From: JAKVJE01 sp047722305
Lineage (GTDB): Bacteria; Actinomycetota; Actinomycetes; Actinomycetales; Microbacteriaceae
NCBI GenBank assembly: GCA_047722305.1
Contig: JBDNYM010000010.1
Coordinates: forward strand, 1-47,935
DNA: 47,935 bases
Reading direction: 5' to 3'
Notes under the pieces: generated by a model
Databases searched by the model: none
Told to the model about the DNA's origin: nothing
Seen by the model: only the letters and a program-made list of their open reading frames with translations
Made by a program: the position numbers and the translations under genes
Shown here: positions 19,078-25,797 of the stretch, one piece after another
Numbering within the stretch: the stretch's first letter is position 1
How the letters are laid out: each line of letters begins with the position of its first letter

Positions 19078-20024
19078 GCGCCGCAGACGGGGTGCTGCTC
19101 GTCGACAAGCCGCCGGAGTGCACCAGCCACGACGTGGTCGGGCGTGTCCGCCGGCTGTACGGGACGCGCCGGGTGGGGCACGCGGGCACGCTCGACCCGA
19201 ACGCGACCGGCCTGCTGCTGCTCGGCGTGGGCCGTGGCACTCGCCTGCTCACGTTCCTGTCCGGCCTCGACAAGACGTACGCGACCACCATCGTCCTCGG
19301 CCGCAGCACGGTCACCGACGACGTCTGGGGCGAGGTGACGGCGCAGGCCGACCCCGTCGACCTTCAGCGGATCGCCGAGTCCCAGGTGCGGGACACGATC
19401 GCCGCCCAACTGACTGGGGCCATCCAGCAGGTGCCCTCGGCGGTCAGTGCCGTGAAGGTGAACGGCGTGCGGGCCTACCGGCGCGTGCGCCAGGGCGAAC
19501 AGGTGGAGCTGCCGGCCCGCAACGTGATCGTCTCCAGCTTCGACGTCGCCGGCATCCGCCGGCTCCCAGACGGGACGGTGGAGCTCGACGCCGTCGTCTC
19601 GTGCTCGTCCGGCACCTACATCCGCGCCCTCGCACGCGACCTGGGCGCGTTGCTGGGCGTGGGCGGGTGCCTCTCGGCGCTGCGCCGCACCCGGGTTGGG
19701 CCGTTCTCGGTCTCGGAGGCGATCGTCCTGCCGCCGCGCGACTCCGACGAGCCCGCCCCGGAGCCGTGGGCGCTCGGGGCGGCCGCGGCGCGTGTCCTCC
19801 CGGTGCGCGAGCTCGCGGGCGACGAGGTGGCCGAGCTGCGCTTCGGGCGACCGGTGGCGCCCACCGGCGGCGGATCCGGTCCCGTCGCCGCGCTCGATGC
19901 GGAGGGCGACTTGGTGGCCGTCGTCGCCGACGAGCGGGGACGGGCGCGTCCCCGCTTCGTGGTGCCAGGTCCGGGACCGGTACAATCGGGGCCGAGTCGA
20001 GCGGAGCAGAGCGAATGCGGGTGA
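19074..20024 (+). CDS. truB: tRNA pseudouridine-55 synthase
   Basis: Makes pseudouridine 55 in the T-loop of tRNAs. The 316 residues include LLVDKPPECTSHDVV at the start, the catalytic-Asp motif GHAGTLDPNATGLL (Asp about 41), KTYATTIVLG, QVPSAVSAVKVNGVRAYR and the SGTYIRALARDLG segment. A C-terminal PUA-like region ends near residue 300. GTG 19074 overlaps the rbfA stop, and its own 3' end overlaps ribF by ten bases, so rbfA, truB and ribF look co-translated. Confidence 0.95.
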   Translation: MSAADGVLLVDKPPECTSHDVVGRVRRLYGTRRVGHAGTLDPNATGLLLLGVGRGTRLLTFLSGLDKTYATTIVLGRSTVTDDVWGEVTAQADPVDLQRIAESQVRDTIAAQLTGAIQQVPSAVSAVKVNGVRAYRRVRQGEQVELPARNVIVSSFDVAGIRRLPDGTVELDAVVSCSSGTYIRALARDLGALLGVGGCLSALRRTRVGPFSVSEAIVLPPRDSDEPAPEPWALGAAAARVLPVRELAGDEVAELRFGRPVAPTGGGSGPVAALDAEGDLVAVVADERGRARPRFVVPGPGPVQSGPSRAEQSECG

Positions 20025-21019
20025 TCCACTGTCCGGGGCAGCAACTGCCCGCCGGGGCGCGCACGGCGGTAAGCATCGGCAAGTTCCAAGGCGTTCACCG
20101 GGGGCACCAGGCCGTGCTGCGGGCGCTGCGCCGCGAGGCCGGCACCCGCGGGCTCACCCCCGCCGTCGTCACTTTCGACCGGCATCCACTGGCCACCATC
20201 GCCCCCGAGCACTGCCCGGCCCCGCTGGTCGGAGCCGACGAAGAGCTGCGTCTGCTGGAGAGCGCGGGGCTGGATGCCGTGTGCATCCTCCGCTTCGACC
20301 GAGAAATGATGAGCACGCCGCCCGACGAGTTCGTGCGGCGGGTGATCGTCGACACCATGCGGGCGCGCCTGGTGCTGGTCGGGGCCGACTTCCGCTTCGG
20401 GGCCCGGAACGCGGGCACCATCGCTGACCTGCGGCGGCTCGGCGGCGAGCTCGGCTTCGAGGTGCAGGAGGTGCCGCTGGTCGGCGGGGCGCAGAAGATC
20501 TCGTCGAGCGGCGTCCGCCGCGCACTCGAAGCCGGCGACGTCGCCGCGGCCGCGGCCGACCTGGGGCGCTGGCCGGCCGTCGACGGCGTCGTCGTGCACG
20601 GCTTCCAGCGAGGACGCGCACTCGGGTTCCCCACCGCCAACCTCGGCGCCGGGACGGATGTGCGCAGCGGGCGCGACATCGAGATGTCCGGGTTCGTGCC
20701 CGCCGACGGGGTGTACGCGGGGTGGCTCGTCGTGGCGCCTGAGGGCGAGCGGTACCCGGCCGCGATCTCAGTGGGCACCAACCCGACGTTCTCCGGCACC
20801 GAACGCACCGTGGAGGCGCACATCCCCGGCCGCACCATCGACGACCTCGATCTCTACGGCCGCGCCGTATCCGCCCGATTCGTCGCCCGGCTGCGGGGGA
20901 TGCGGGCTTTCGGCAGCGTCGACGAACTCATCGCCGCCATGCACGCCGACGTCGCGCAGGCCGGACAGGTGCTGGCGATGGCCCCTGCCGATGGCCCGGC
21001 ACCCGTCGCCGTCCCCTAG
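20015..21019 (+). CDS. ribF: Bifunctional riboflavin kinase / FMN adenylyltransferase
   Basis: Turns riboflavin into FMN and then FAD. The 334 residues have an N-terminal nucleotidyltransferase domain (about 1-185) and a C-terminal kinase domain (about 190-320) with GRALGFPTANL and the ISVGTNPTFSGTERTVEAHI stretch. The nucleotide-binding motif normally reads GxFDGVHxGH; here it is GKFQGVHRGH, with Gln in place of the usual Asp. The rest of the domain looks intact (ADFRFGARNAGT, SSSGVRRAL). ATG 20015 lies ten bases inside truB. TACAAT at 19980-19985 may be a further promoter. Confidence 0.93.
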   Translation: MRVIHCPGQQLPAGARTAVSIGKFQGVHRGHQAVLRALRREAGTRGLTPAVVTFDRHPLATIAPEHCPAPLVGADEELRLLESAGLDAVCILRFDREMMSTPPDEFVRRVIVDTMRARLVLVGADFRFGARNAGTIADLRRLGGELGFEVQEVPLVGGAQKISSSGVRRALEAGDVAAAAADLGRWPAVDGVVVHGFQRGRALGFPTANLGAGTDVRSGRDIEMSGFVPADGVYAGWLVVAPEGERYPAAISVGTNPTFSGTERTVEAHIPGRTIDDLDLYGRAVSARFVARLRGMRAFGSVDELIAAMHADVAQAGQVLAMAPADGPAPVAVP

Positions 21020-21021
21020 CG

Positions 21022-21030
21022 TGCTATAGT
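21022..21030 (+). promoter_or_regulatory. Extended -10 promoter of rpsO
   Basis: TGCTATAGT (21022-21030) has a TG dinucleotide one base before TATAGT, the extended -10 form. It would give a leader of about 80 bases before the rpsO start at 21116. Confidence 0.55.
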
Positions 21031-21115
21031 CAACTGTTTGCCGTGTATCGGCCGCGGAAAGAGAGCGCCAGACGAATCGCGTCGGGCACCGCGCTGCGAG
21101 TGAGGAGAGGCCGTC

Positions 21116-21385
21116 ATGAGCCTGAGCGTCGAAGACAAGAGCGCCATCGTCAAGGAATACGCCACCCATGAGGGCGACACCGGCAGCCCCGAGGTGCAGA
21201 TCGCGCTGCTCAGCAAGCGCATCTCCGACCTCACCGAGCATCTGCAGACCCACCAGCACGACCACCACTCCCGTCGGGGCCTGCTGCTGCTGGTCGGCCA
21301 GCGCCGTCGCCTGCTCGGCTACCTCGCCAAGATCGACATCGAGCGCTACCGCGCGCTCATCGAGCGCCTCGGCCTGCGCCGGTAG
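21116..21385 (+). CDS. rpsO: 30S ribosomal protein S15
   Basis: Primary 16S rRNA-binding protein of the 30S platform. The 89 residues match the family along their length: EDKSAIVKEYATHEGDTGSPEVQIALLSKRI near the start (shown in part), LTEHLQTHQHDHHSRRGLL with the rRNA-binding His/Arg cluster, and the C-terminal GYLAKIDIERYRALIERLGLRR. ATG 21116 is preceded by GAGGAGAGG. It is followed by a strong hairpin terminator. In many bacteria pnp comes next; here it lies 8.7 kb away. Confidence 0.98.
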   Translation: MSLSVEDKSAIVKEYATHEGDTGSPEVQIALLSKRISDLTEHLQTHQHDHHSRRGLLLLVGQRRRLLGYLAKIDIERYRALIERLGLRR

Positions 21386-21409
21386 TTTGCGCCGGTTCTC
21401 TAGCTTCTC

Positions 21410-21445
21410 GAACGCCCTCGTACGGTTCGCCGTGCAGGGGCGTTC
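21410..21445 (+). terminator. Terminator hairpin after rpsO
   Basis: GAACGCCC (21410-21417) pairs with GGGCGTTC (21438-21445). Inside, GTACGG and CCGTGC close a TTCG tetraloop. The stem is nearly continuous over about 16 bp, with one mismatch and wobbles. It is followed by GTCGTTGT rather than a T-run, as often in GC-rich genomes. Confidence 0.8.
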
Positions 21446-21458
21446 GTCGTTGTGGGGC

Positions 21459-21559
21459 GCCTGGCGGCGGGGCGAGGGGGTCTGGGCTCCGACAGGGGAC
21501 CTGCCGGCTGCGCCGGCACCCTGAGTCGCCCAGACACGCCCCTCACCCCGCCGCCAGGC
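21459..21559. repeat. Large imperfect inverted repeat between rpsO and tetR
   Basis: The left arm begins GCCTGGCGGCGGGG (21459-21472) and continues GAGGGG to TCTGGG. The right arm reads CCCAGA, then CCCCTC and CCCCGCCGCCAGGC (ending 21559). The outer 14 bases are perfectly complementary and pairing continues with one wobble for about 21 bp. A smaller GCCGG/CCGGC stem lies at the centre. It sits between convergent genes and may act as a two-way terminator or a cruciform. The rest of the gap to about 21740 shows no gene; only a CAGCTC/GAGCTG hairpin was noticed near 21628. Confidence 0.75.
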
Positions 21560-21742
21560 TCAACTCAGCGACTGCTGGAGTCCTGGTAGTCAGAGAGCGT
21601 ATTGGCAACCCGGCGCCAGCTCGGGGATGGAGCTGACGCTGGTGCACACTGATCGTGGGACTTTGAGTGGCGTGCGGCCCCGGAGTCTGGGCACATCCGC
21701 GCCACTGAGCCGATTGTGAGGCGTAGAGGTACGTGACACACG

Positions 21743-21766
21743 GCGATCGCTGTGCGGCGGCGTCAG
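21743..21766 (+). repeat. Direct repeat, left copy (24 bp)
   Basis: GCGATCGCTGTGCG followed by G-C-G and GCGTCAG. It matches 22 of 24 bases with 25751-25774 in the same orientation. Both copies lie just beyond the 3' end of a minus-strand gene. Confidence 0.7.
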
Positions 21767-21816
21767 CTCAGTGCTGCTCCCTGCTCAGTGCTGCTCCTCG
21801 TTCAGCGTCGCTCCTC
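21766..21816. repeat. Tandem repeat, three 17-bp units
   Basis: Units at 21766-21782, 21783-21799 and 21800-21816. The first two, GCTCAGTGCTGCTCCCT and GCTCAGTGCTGCTCCTC, differ at two bases; the third (GTTCAGCGTCGCTCCTC) is more diverged. The third unit includes the stop codon and last codons of the minus-strand tetR gene. Confidence 0.8.
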
Positions 21817-22392
21817 GGGGACGATCCCGGTGAGGAGTCTGTTCATGGCGGCGAGGATGCGATCGCGGGCTGGAGTGCCGGTGGCGAGCGCGCGGTGGCA
21901 GGCGCCGCCGACGGCCGCATAGAGCAGAAGAGCGGTGGCCTCGGGGTCGTCCACGGTGAGCGCACCGGCCTCAACGCCCCGGGCGAGGAACTCGGCGATC
22001 GCGCGCACGATCGCGTCGGCCCATTCGGCATTGTCCGGATCGCCGGGGTCGGTGACCGCGGCGCGAAGGATGGCCGCGTCGCCCGGGTCCGCGCCGAGAT
22101 AGCCGTCGACCGCCGCCTCCACGAGCCGTCGGGAGACGGATGGCCAATCCACGGGCGACGCTGCTGCTCCGATCGTCGTCAGTTCGGCGGCGAGACGGTC
22201 GGCGAACTGCTGCCGCAAGGCGAGCACGAGATCGGCCTTGGAGTGGAAATACAGGTAGAACGTGCCCTTCGCCACCCCGGCCGTCGCCACGACATCGTCG
22301 ATCGTGGCCTGCGCCCCATCCTGGTCGGCGAATACCTGTCGCCCGGCGGCGAGCAGCGCGTCGCGCCGTCCGGGGGTCTTGCCTCGGCTCAT
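21802..22392 (-). CDS. TetR-family repressor of the adjacent MFS exporter
   Basis: Predicted ligand-responsive repressor. The 196 residues start with RGKTPGRRDALLAAGRQVFA, followed by the helix-turn-helix (about 27-48: ATIDDVVATAGVAKGTFYLYF) and a C-terminal ligand and dimer domain. It is divergent from the MFS gene and three palindromic operator copies lie between them, so it very likely represses both genes. ATG 22392 fits the usual short TetR N-terminus. An upstream in-frame ATG at 22446 overlaps a probable -10 (TATAGA, 22451-22446) and is rejected. The gene ends inside a 17-bp tandem repeat. Confidence 0.9.
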   Translation of the reverse strand: MSRGKTPGRRDALLAAGRQVFADQDGAQATIDDVVATAGVAKGTFYLYFHSKADLVLALRQQFADRLAAELTTIGAAASPVDWPSVSRRLVEAAVDGYLGADPGDAAILRAAVTDPGDPDNAEWADAIVRAIAEFLARGVEAGALTVDDPEATALLLYAAVGGACHRALATGTPARDRILAAMNRLLTGIVPEERR

Positions 22393-22445
22393 CCTGTGCC
22401 CCCATTTCTGCCATGGCCCTGCGGGTGCCAGTCGCGTCCACGGCA

Positions 22446-22451
22446 TCTATA
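22446..22451 (-). promoter_or_regulatory. -10 element of tetR
   Basis: TATAGA on the minus strand lies one base beyond the first operator copy, giving a leader of about 45 bases to the ATG at 22392. Confidence 0.5.
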
Positions 22452-22452
22452 C

Positions 22453-22493
22453 TGACTCACAGTCAGTGACTATCGGTCAGTGACCATGAGTCA
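22453..22493. promoter_or_regulatory. Triple TetR operator, TGAC-N5-GTCA three times
   Basis: Three perfect 13-bp palindromes TGAC-N5-GTCA lie at 22453-22465, 22467-22479 and 22481-22493, each separated by a single G (period 14). They fill the space between divergent tetR and MFS genes and overlap where both promoters should be. Confidence 0.85.
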
Positions 22494-22530
22494 GAGACGT
22501 ACTCACGATACCAAACGGAAGGAGCAGCCC

Positions 22531-24045
22531 ATGAGTGCAACCGCCCGTCGCCCGTGGACGGCGTTCATCGTCATCATGCTCGCGGTGCTGGTGGTGTCGA
22601 TGGACAACTCGATCCTCTACATCGCGCTGCGGACGCTGTCCGAGACCCCGCCGACCGGGCTGGGCGCCAGCCAGAGCGAGCTGCAGTGGTTCACCGACGC
22701 CTACATCCTCGCCTACGCCGGCCTGCTGCTCACCGGCGGGGTGGCCGGCAACCGTTTCGGGCACCGCCGCACGGCGCTGGTCGGCCTCGCCGGGTTCGGA
22801 CTGTTCTCGGCGGCCTCCGCGTTCGCCCCCTCGCCGACCTGGCTGATCGTCCTGCGCGCGGCCATGGGGCTGTGCGCCGCATTTCTCATGCCCGCCACGC
22901 TGGCGATCATCACCTACCTGTTTCCGGGCCAGCAGCGGGGGAGGGCGATCAGCATCTGGTCCGCGGTGGTGGGCGCGGCCCTGGCCGTCGGCCCGGTGGC
23001 GGCCGGCGCGCTGCTGACCCGGCTGTGGTGGGGATCGGTGTTCCTCGTCAACGTGCCGGTGGTCGTGCTCGCCCTGGCCGTGATCCCGCTGCTGGTACCG
23101 GAGTTCCGGGAGACGGGGCGTCGCCGCTTCGACCCGCTCGGCACGCTCCTGGCCGCGGGCGGGCTGGTCGGGGTCGTGTTCGGCATCATCCGCGCCGGCG
23201 ATGTGGGGGCGTGGGATGGGGTGCAGGTGATCGCCCCGATCGCGGCCGGGATGGTGCTCCTGGCGGGCTTCGCGGTCTGGGAGCTGCGGACGGATCACCC
23301 CGCTCTCGACGTGCGGCACTTCGCCGACCGGGGGTTCACCGTCGCGGTGATCGCGCTGGCGCTGCTGTTCTTCGCCCTGTTCGGCAGCGTGTTCGTGATG
23401 ACGTTCTATCTCCAGGCGATCCGCGGATTCACGACGCTGGAGACCGGCCTGTGCGTCCTGCCCCTGGCTGCGGCCATGATCCTCGCCGCGCCCCGCGTGC
23501 CCGGAGCCGTCGCCCGCTTCGGAGCCCGCGCCGTGGCCGGAACCGGGCTGCTCATCGTGGCCGCGGCCCTGGCCGGGCTCTCCCGGGTCGGCCGGGGGAC
23601 CTCGATCTGGTGGTTCGAGGCCGGAGGATTCGCGCTCGGGCTCGGGATGGCGTTCGTCCTGCCGCCCATGACCACCCGCATCGTGTCGACCCTGCCCCAG
23701 GACCAGGCGGGGACGAGTTCCGCGGTGAACAACGTCTTCCGACAGGTCGGCGGGTCCCTCGGCGTCGCCGTGCTCGGCACTCTCCTGGCCGGTCGGTATC
23801 GGAGCGCCGTGGCCGCGACGCTGTCCGTCCTGCCGTCGGGACTCCGGGAACAGGCCATGGGGTCGGTCACCGCCGCCCAGCAGGTGCTTGCCCGTCTCGG
23901 GCCGGCCGGGGCGCGCCTGCTGCCCGGCGTCGAGCGCGCTTTCATCTCCGCCCAGCAGTTCGCCTGGGGCCTCGCCGCGGTCATCGCGCTCGCCGGCGCC
24001 GTGCTGGTGTTTGTCGGCTACACGCCGGGGCGAAGTCAGAGCTGA
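22531..24045 (+). CDS. MFS drug exporter, DHA2-type with about 14 membrane helices
   Basis: Proton-driven exporter of the EmrB/QacA type, likely for drugs or toxic small molecules. The 504 residues show about 14 hydrophobic segments. Helix 1 holds the DHA2 signature VVSMDNSILYIALRTL, with the Asp-Asn pair; the loop 2-3 motif is GNRFGHRRT, and motif C (AVGPVAAGALLTRLWW) lies in helix 5. QDQAGTSSAVNNVFRQVGGSLGVA is the typical late motif (quoted in part by position). ATG 22531 is preceded by GGAAGGAG; the open frame upstream crosses the operators and was rejected. Regulated by the divergent TetR. Confidence 0.92.
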   Translation: MSATARRPWTAFIVIMLAVLVVSMDNSILYIALRTLSETPPTGLGASQSELQWFTDAYILAYAGLLLTGGVAGNRFGHRRTALVGLAGFGLFSAASAFAPSPTWLIVLRAAMGLCAAFLMPATLAIITYLFPGQQRGRAISIWSAVVGAALAVGPVAAGALLTRLWWGSVFLVNVPVVVLALAVIPLLVPEFRETGRRRFDPLGTLLAAGGLVGVVFGIIRAGDVGAWDGVQVIAPIAAGMVLLAGFAVWELRTDHPALDVRHFADRGFTVAVIALALLFFALFGSVFVMTFYLQAIRGFTTLETGLCVLPLAAAMILAAPRVPGAVARFGARAVAGTGLLIVAAALAGLSRVGRGTSIWWFEAGGFALGLGMAFVLPPMTTRIVSTLPQDQAGTSSAVNNVFRQVGGSLGVAVLGTLLAGRYRSAVAATLSVLPSGLREQAMGSVTAAQQVLARLGPAGARLLPGVERAFISAQQFAWGLAAVIALAGAVLVFVGYTPGRSQS

Positions 24046-24114
24046 CCGGATCGTTCCGGTTTCCGCCCAGTTCTGGCCTGTCGTCCCGCGCCGTGGCGGG
24101 GGAGCATCGGGGCC

Positions 24115-24720
24115 ATGAGCACGACGTTGATCGTCATCGACATGCAGGAGTCGTTCCGCCGCTCGCCCGGGTGGGCGCAGCTGTCGGACCCGGGCGTCGT
24201 CGGACGGGTGGGCGCGCTGGTGTCCGCAGCTCGCCGCGGCGGACACCACGTGGTCTGGGTGCTGCACGCGAGCCCGGGGACGGGCGGCCCCTTCGACCCG
24301 GAGAACGGGCAGGTGCGCCTCATGGAGGAGTTCTCCCCGGCCTCGGGCGAGCCCGTGCTGGTCAAGACCTCGCGCAACGCGTTCACCACCACGAGGCTCG
24401 GGCAGCACCTGACCGCGGCCGGGGTGGACGAGGTGGTGATCTGCGGCATCCAGACCGAGCAGTGCTGCGAGACCACTGCGCGCCTCGCCGCCGATCTCGG
24501 CTATCGGGTGGCGTTCGTCACGGAGGCGACGGCGACGTTCCCCATCCGCCGGCCGGATACCGGGGCGATGCTGGACGCGGCGGCGGTGATCGAGCGCACC
24601 GAGTTCGCGCTGGCCGGCCGTTTCGCCCGGATCGCGACGGTGGACACGGCCTTCGGGACCGCGGCTGCTGCGGATGCCGCGTCGGCACCGGCTCGGGCGG
24701 CGGGACGTGGGCCAGAATGA
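24115..24720 (+). CDS. Isochorismatase-like cysteine hydrolase
   Basis: Alpha/beta hydrolase of the isochorismatase/nicotinamidase superfamily. The 201 residues keep the catalytic triad: Asp9 in LIVIDMQ, Lys84 in VLVKTSRNAF and Cys117 in GIQTEQCCETTA. The natural substrate cannot be read from sequence; many members cleave amides or vinyl ethers. ATG 24115 begins 69 bases after the MFS gene, and its stop is four bases before the GlxA-type regulator gene. Isochorismatase-like hydrolases are often paired with GlxA-type regulators, which suggests one functional unit. Confidence 0.88.
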   Translation: MSTTLIVIDMQESFRRSPGWAQLSDPGVVGRVGALVSAARRGGHHVVWVLHASPGTGGPFDPENGQVRLMEEFSPASGEPVLVKTSRNAFTTTRLGQHLTAAGVDEVVICGIQTEQCCETTARLAADLGYRVAFVTEATATFPIRRPDTGAMLDAAAVIERTEFALAGRFARIATVDTAFGTAAAADAASAPARAAGRGPE

Positions 24721-24724
24721 TCGC

Positions 24725-25681
24725 ATGATGGCGTCCAGTCCTCGCTCGCCGCGGGTCGTGTTCGTCCTGCCCCCGGGTGTGCAGCTGCTCGACCTCGCGG
24801 GCCCCGCGCAGGTTTTCGATACGGTCGGGGAGGTCGCCGACGTCTCCTGGCGGCTCGACTACGTCGCCGAGACCGCACGGGTCCAGAGCAGCCAGGGGCT
24901 GACGGTTTCCGCCCGCACCGACTGGCCGGATCTGTCCGCCGCCGATCTGATCGTCGTCCCCGGCTGGCGGGTCCGGGCCGGCCGAACCGCCCTGCGCCTG
25001 ACCGCGGGAACGCTGAACCGGATCGCCGCGCACCATCGCCGGGGCGGGACGGTGATGAGCGTGTGCGCCGGCGCGTTCGCCCTCGCCGCTGCCGGCCTGC
25101 TCGACGGGCACCGCGCCACCACGCACCACGAACTGCAGGACGAACTCGCCCGCCGGCATCCCCTGGTGCAGGTGGTGCACGACGTGCTCTTCGTGGAGGA
25201 CGGCCGCCTGCTGACGTCGGCGGGCATCGCCAGCGGTATCGACCTCGCGCTGCACGTCGTCGCCGAACGCCTCGGCCCCCGGATCGCGGCGCGCGCGGCT
25301 CGGGCGATGGTCGTGGCCGCCCGCCGCAACGGCGCCGCCCCGCAGGAGAGCGCGATGCTGCGCTATCGCAACCACCTCGACGACCTCGTCCACCGCGCCC
25401 AGGACCTCATCGACGCGCGATTCGACGAGCGGCTCCCGCTGGCCGGGCTGGCGGCGAGCCTGGCCGTCAGCGAGCGCACGCTAACGCGCGCTTTCGCCCG
25501 CAGCATCGGGATGAGCCCGTTGCGCTACCAGCGGCTGCTGCGCCTGGAGCGGGCGCGGGCGCTCATCTCCGCGGGTGCCACCGCGGAGGCCGCTGCTCGC
25601 GAGGCCGGCTTCTCAGACGCGCGGATGCTGCGGCGCCTGCAGGCGGGCTCCTCCTCTGGACCGTACGCTTCCGCACACTGA
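24725..25681 (+). CDS. GlxA-type regulator: DJ-1/PfpI-like domain plus AraC helix-turn-helix
   Basis: Transcription regulator of 318 residues. The N-terminal part (about 8-175) is a DJ-1/PfpI-like domain (VVFVLPPGVQLLDLAGPAQVF; the elbow reads MSVCAGAFALAAAGLLDG with Cys). The C-terminal AraC region begins near residue 230 (LAGLAASLAVSERTLTRAFARSIGMSPLRYQ). The second half of the AraC domain ends early: after REAGFSDARMLRRLQAG the expected FxxxFGxSPxxYR block is replaced by a short unrelated tail, so a terminal deletion or frameshift is possible. ATG 24725 has CAGAAT six bases before it, a weak leaderless pattern. Confidence 0.87.
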   Translation: MMASSPRSPRVVFVLPPGVQLLDLAGPAQVFDTVGEVADVSWRLDYVAETARVQSSQGLTVSARTDWPDLSAADLIVVPGWRVRAGRTALRLTAGTLNRIAAHHRRGGTVMSVCAGAFALAAAGLLDGHRATTHHELQDELARRHPLVQVVHDVLFVEDGRLLTSAGIASGIDLALHVVAERLGPRIAARAARAMVVAARRNGAAPQESAMLRYRNHLDDLVHRAQDLIDARFDERLPLAGLAASLAVSERTLTRAFARSIGMSPLRYQRLLRLERARALISAGATAEAAAREAGFSDARMLRRLQAGSSSGPYASAH

Positions 25682-25750
25682 TCGCGTGGAGGCTCGAATC
25701 GGCCCTAGGCCATTTCCACGTCGCCGCGCCGTTCGTCTCCTGGCAGTGCC

Positions 25751-25774
25751 GCGATCGCTGTGCGCCAGCGTCAG
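25751..25774 (+). repeat. Direct repeat, right copy (24 bp)
   Basis: GCGATCGCTGTGCG followed by C-C-A and GCGTCAG; 22 of 24 bases match 21743-21766. The copies bracket 4.0 kb holding tetR, the MFS exporter, the hydrolase and the GlxA-type gene. The remaining 116-base gap shows only a GGCC-CTA-GGCC hairpin near 25704. Confidence 0.7.
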
Positions 25775-25797
25775 TGTCGGGGTCGGCCTGGGCTATC

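Noticed and set aside
22393..22446. ATG 22446 as the start of the first tetR
   Set aside because: It overlaps a probable -10 element and adds 18 residues unlike TetR proteins. ATG 22392 fits the family.
22477..24726. 749-codon minus-strand open frame opposite the MFS and hydrolase genes
   Set aside because: The composition is charged and repetitive, and the plus strand holds two complete genes with ribosome binding sites.
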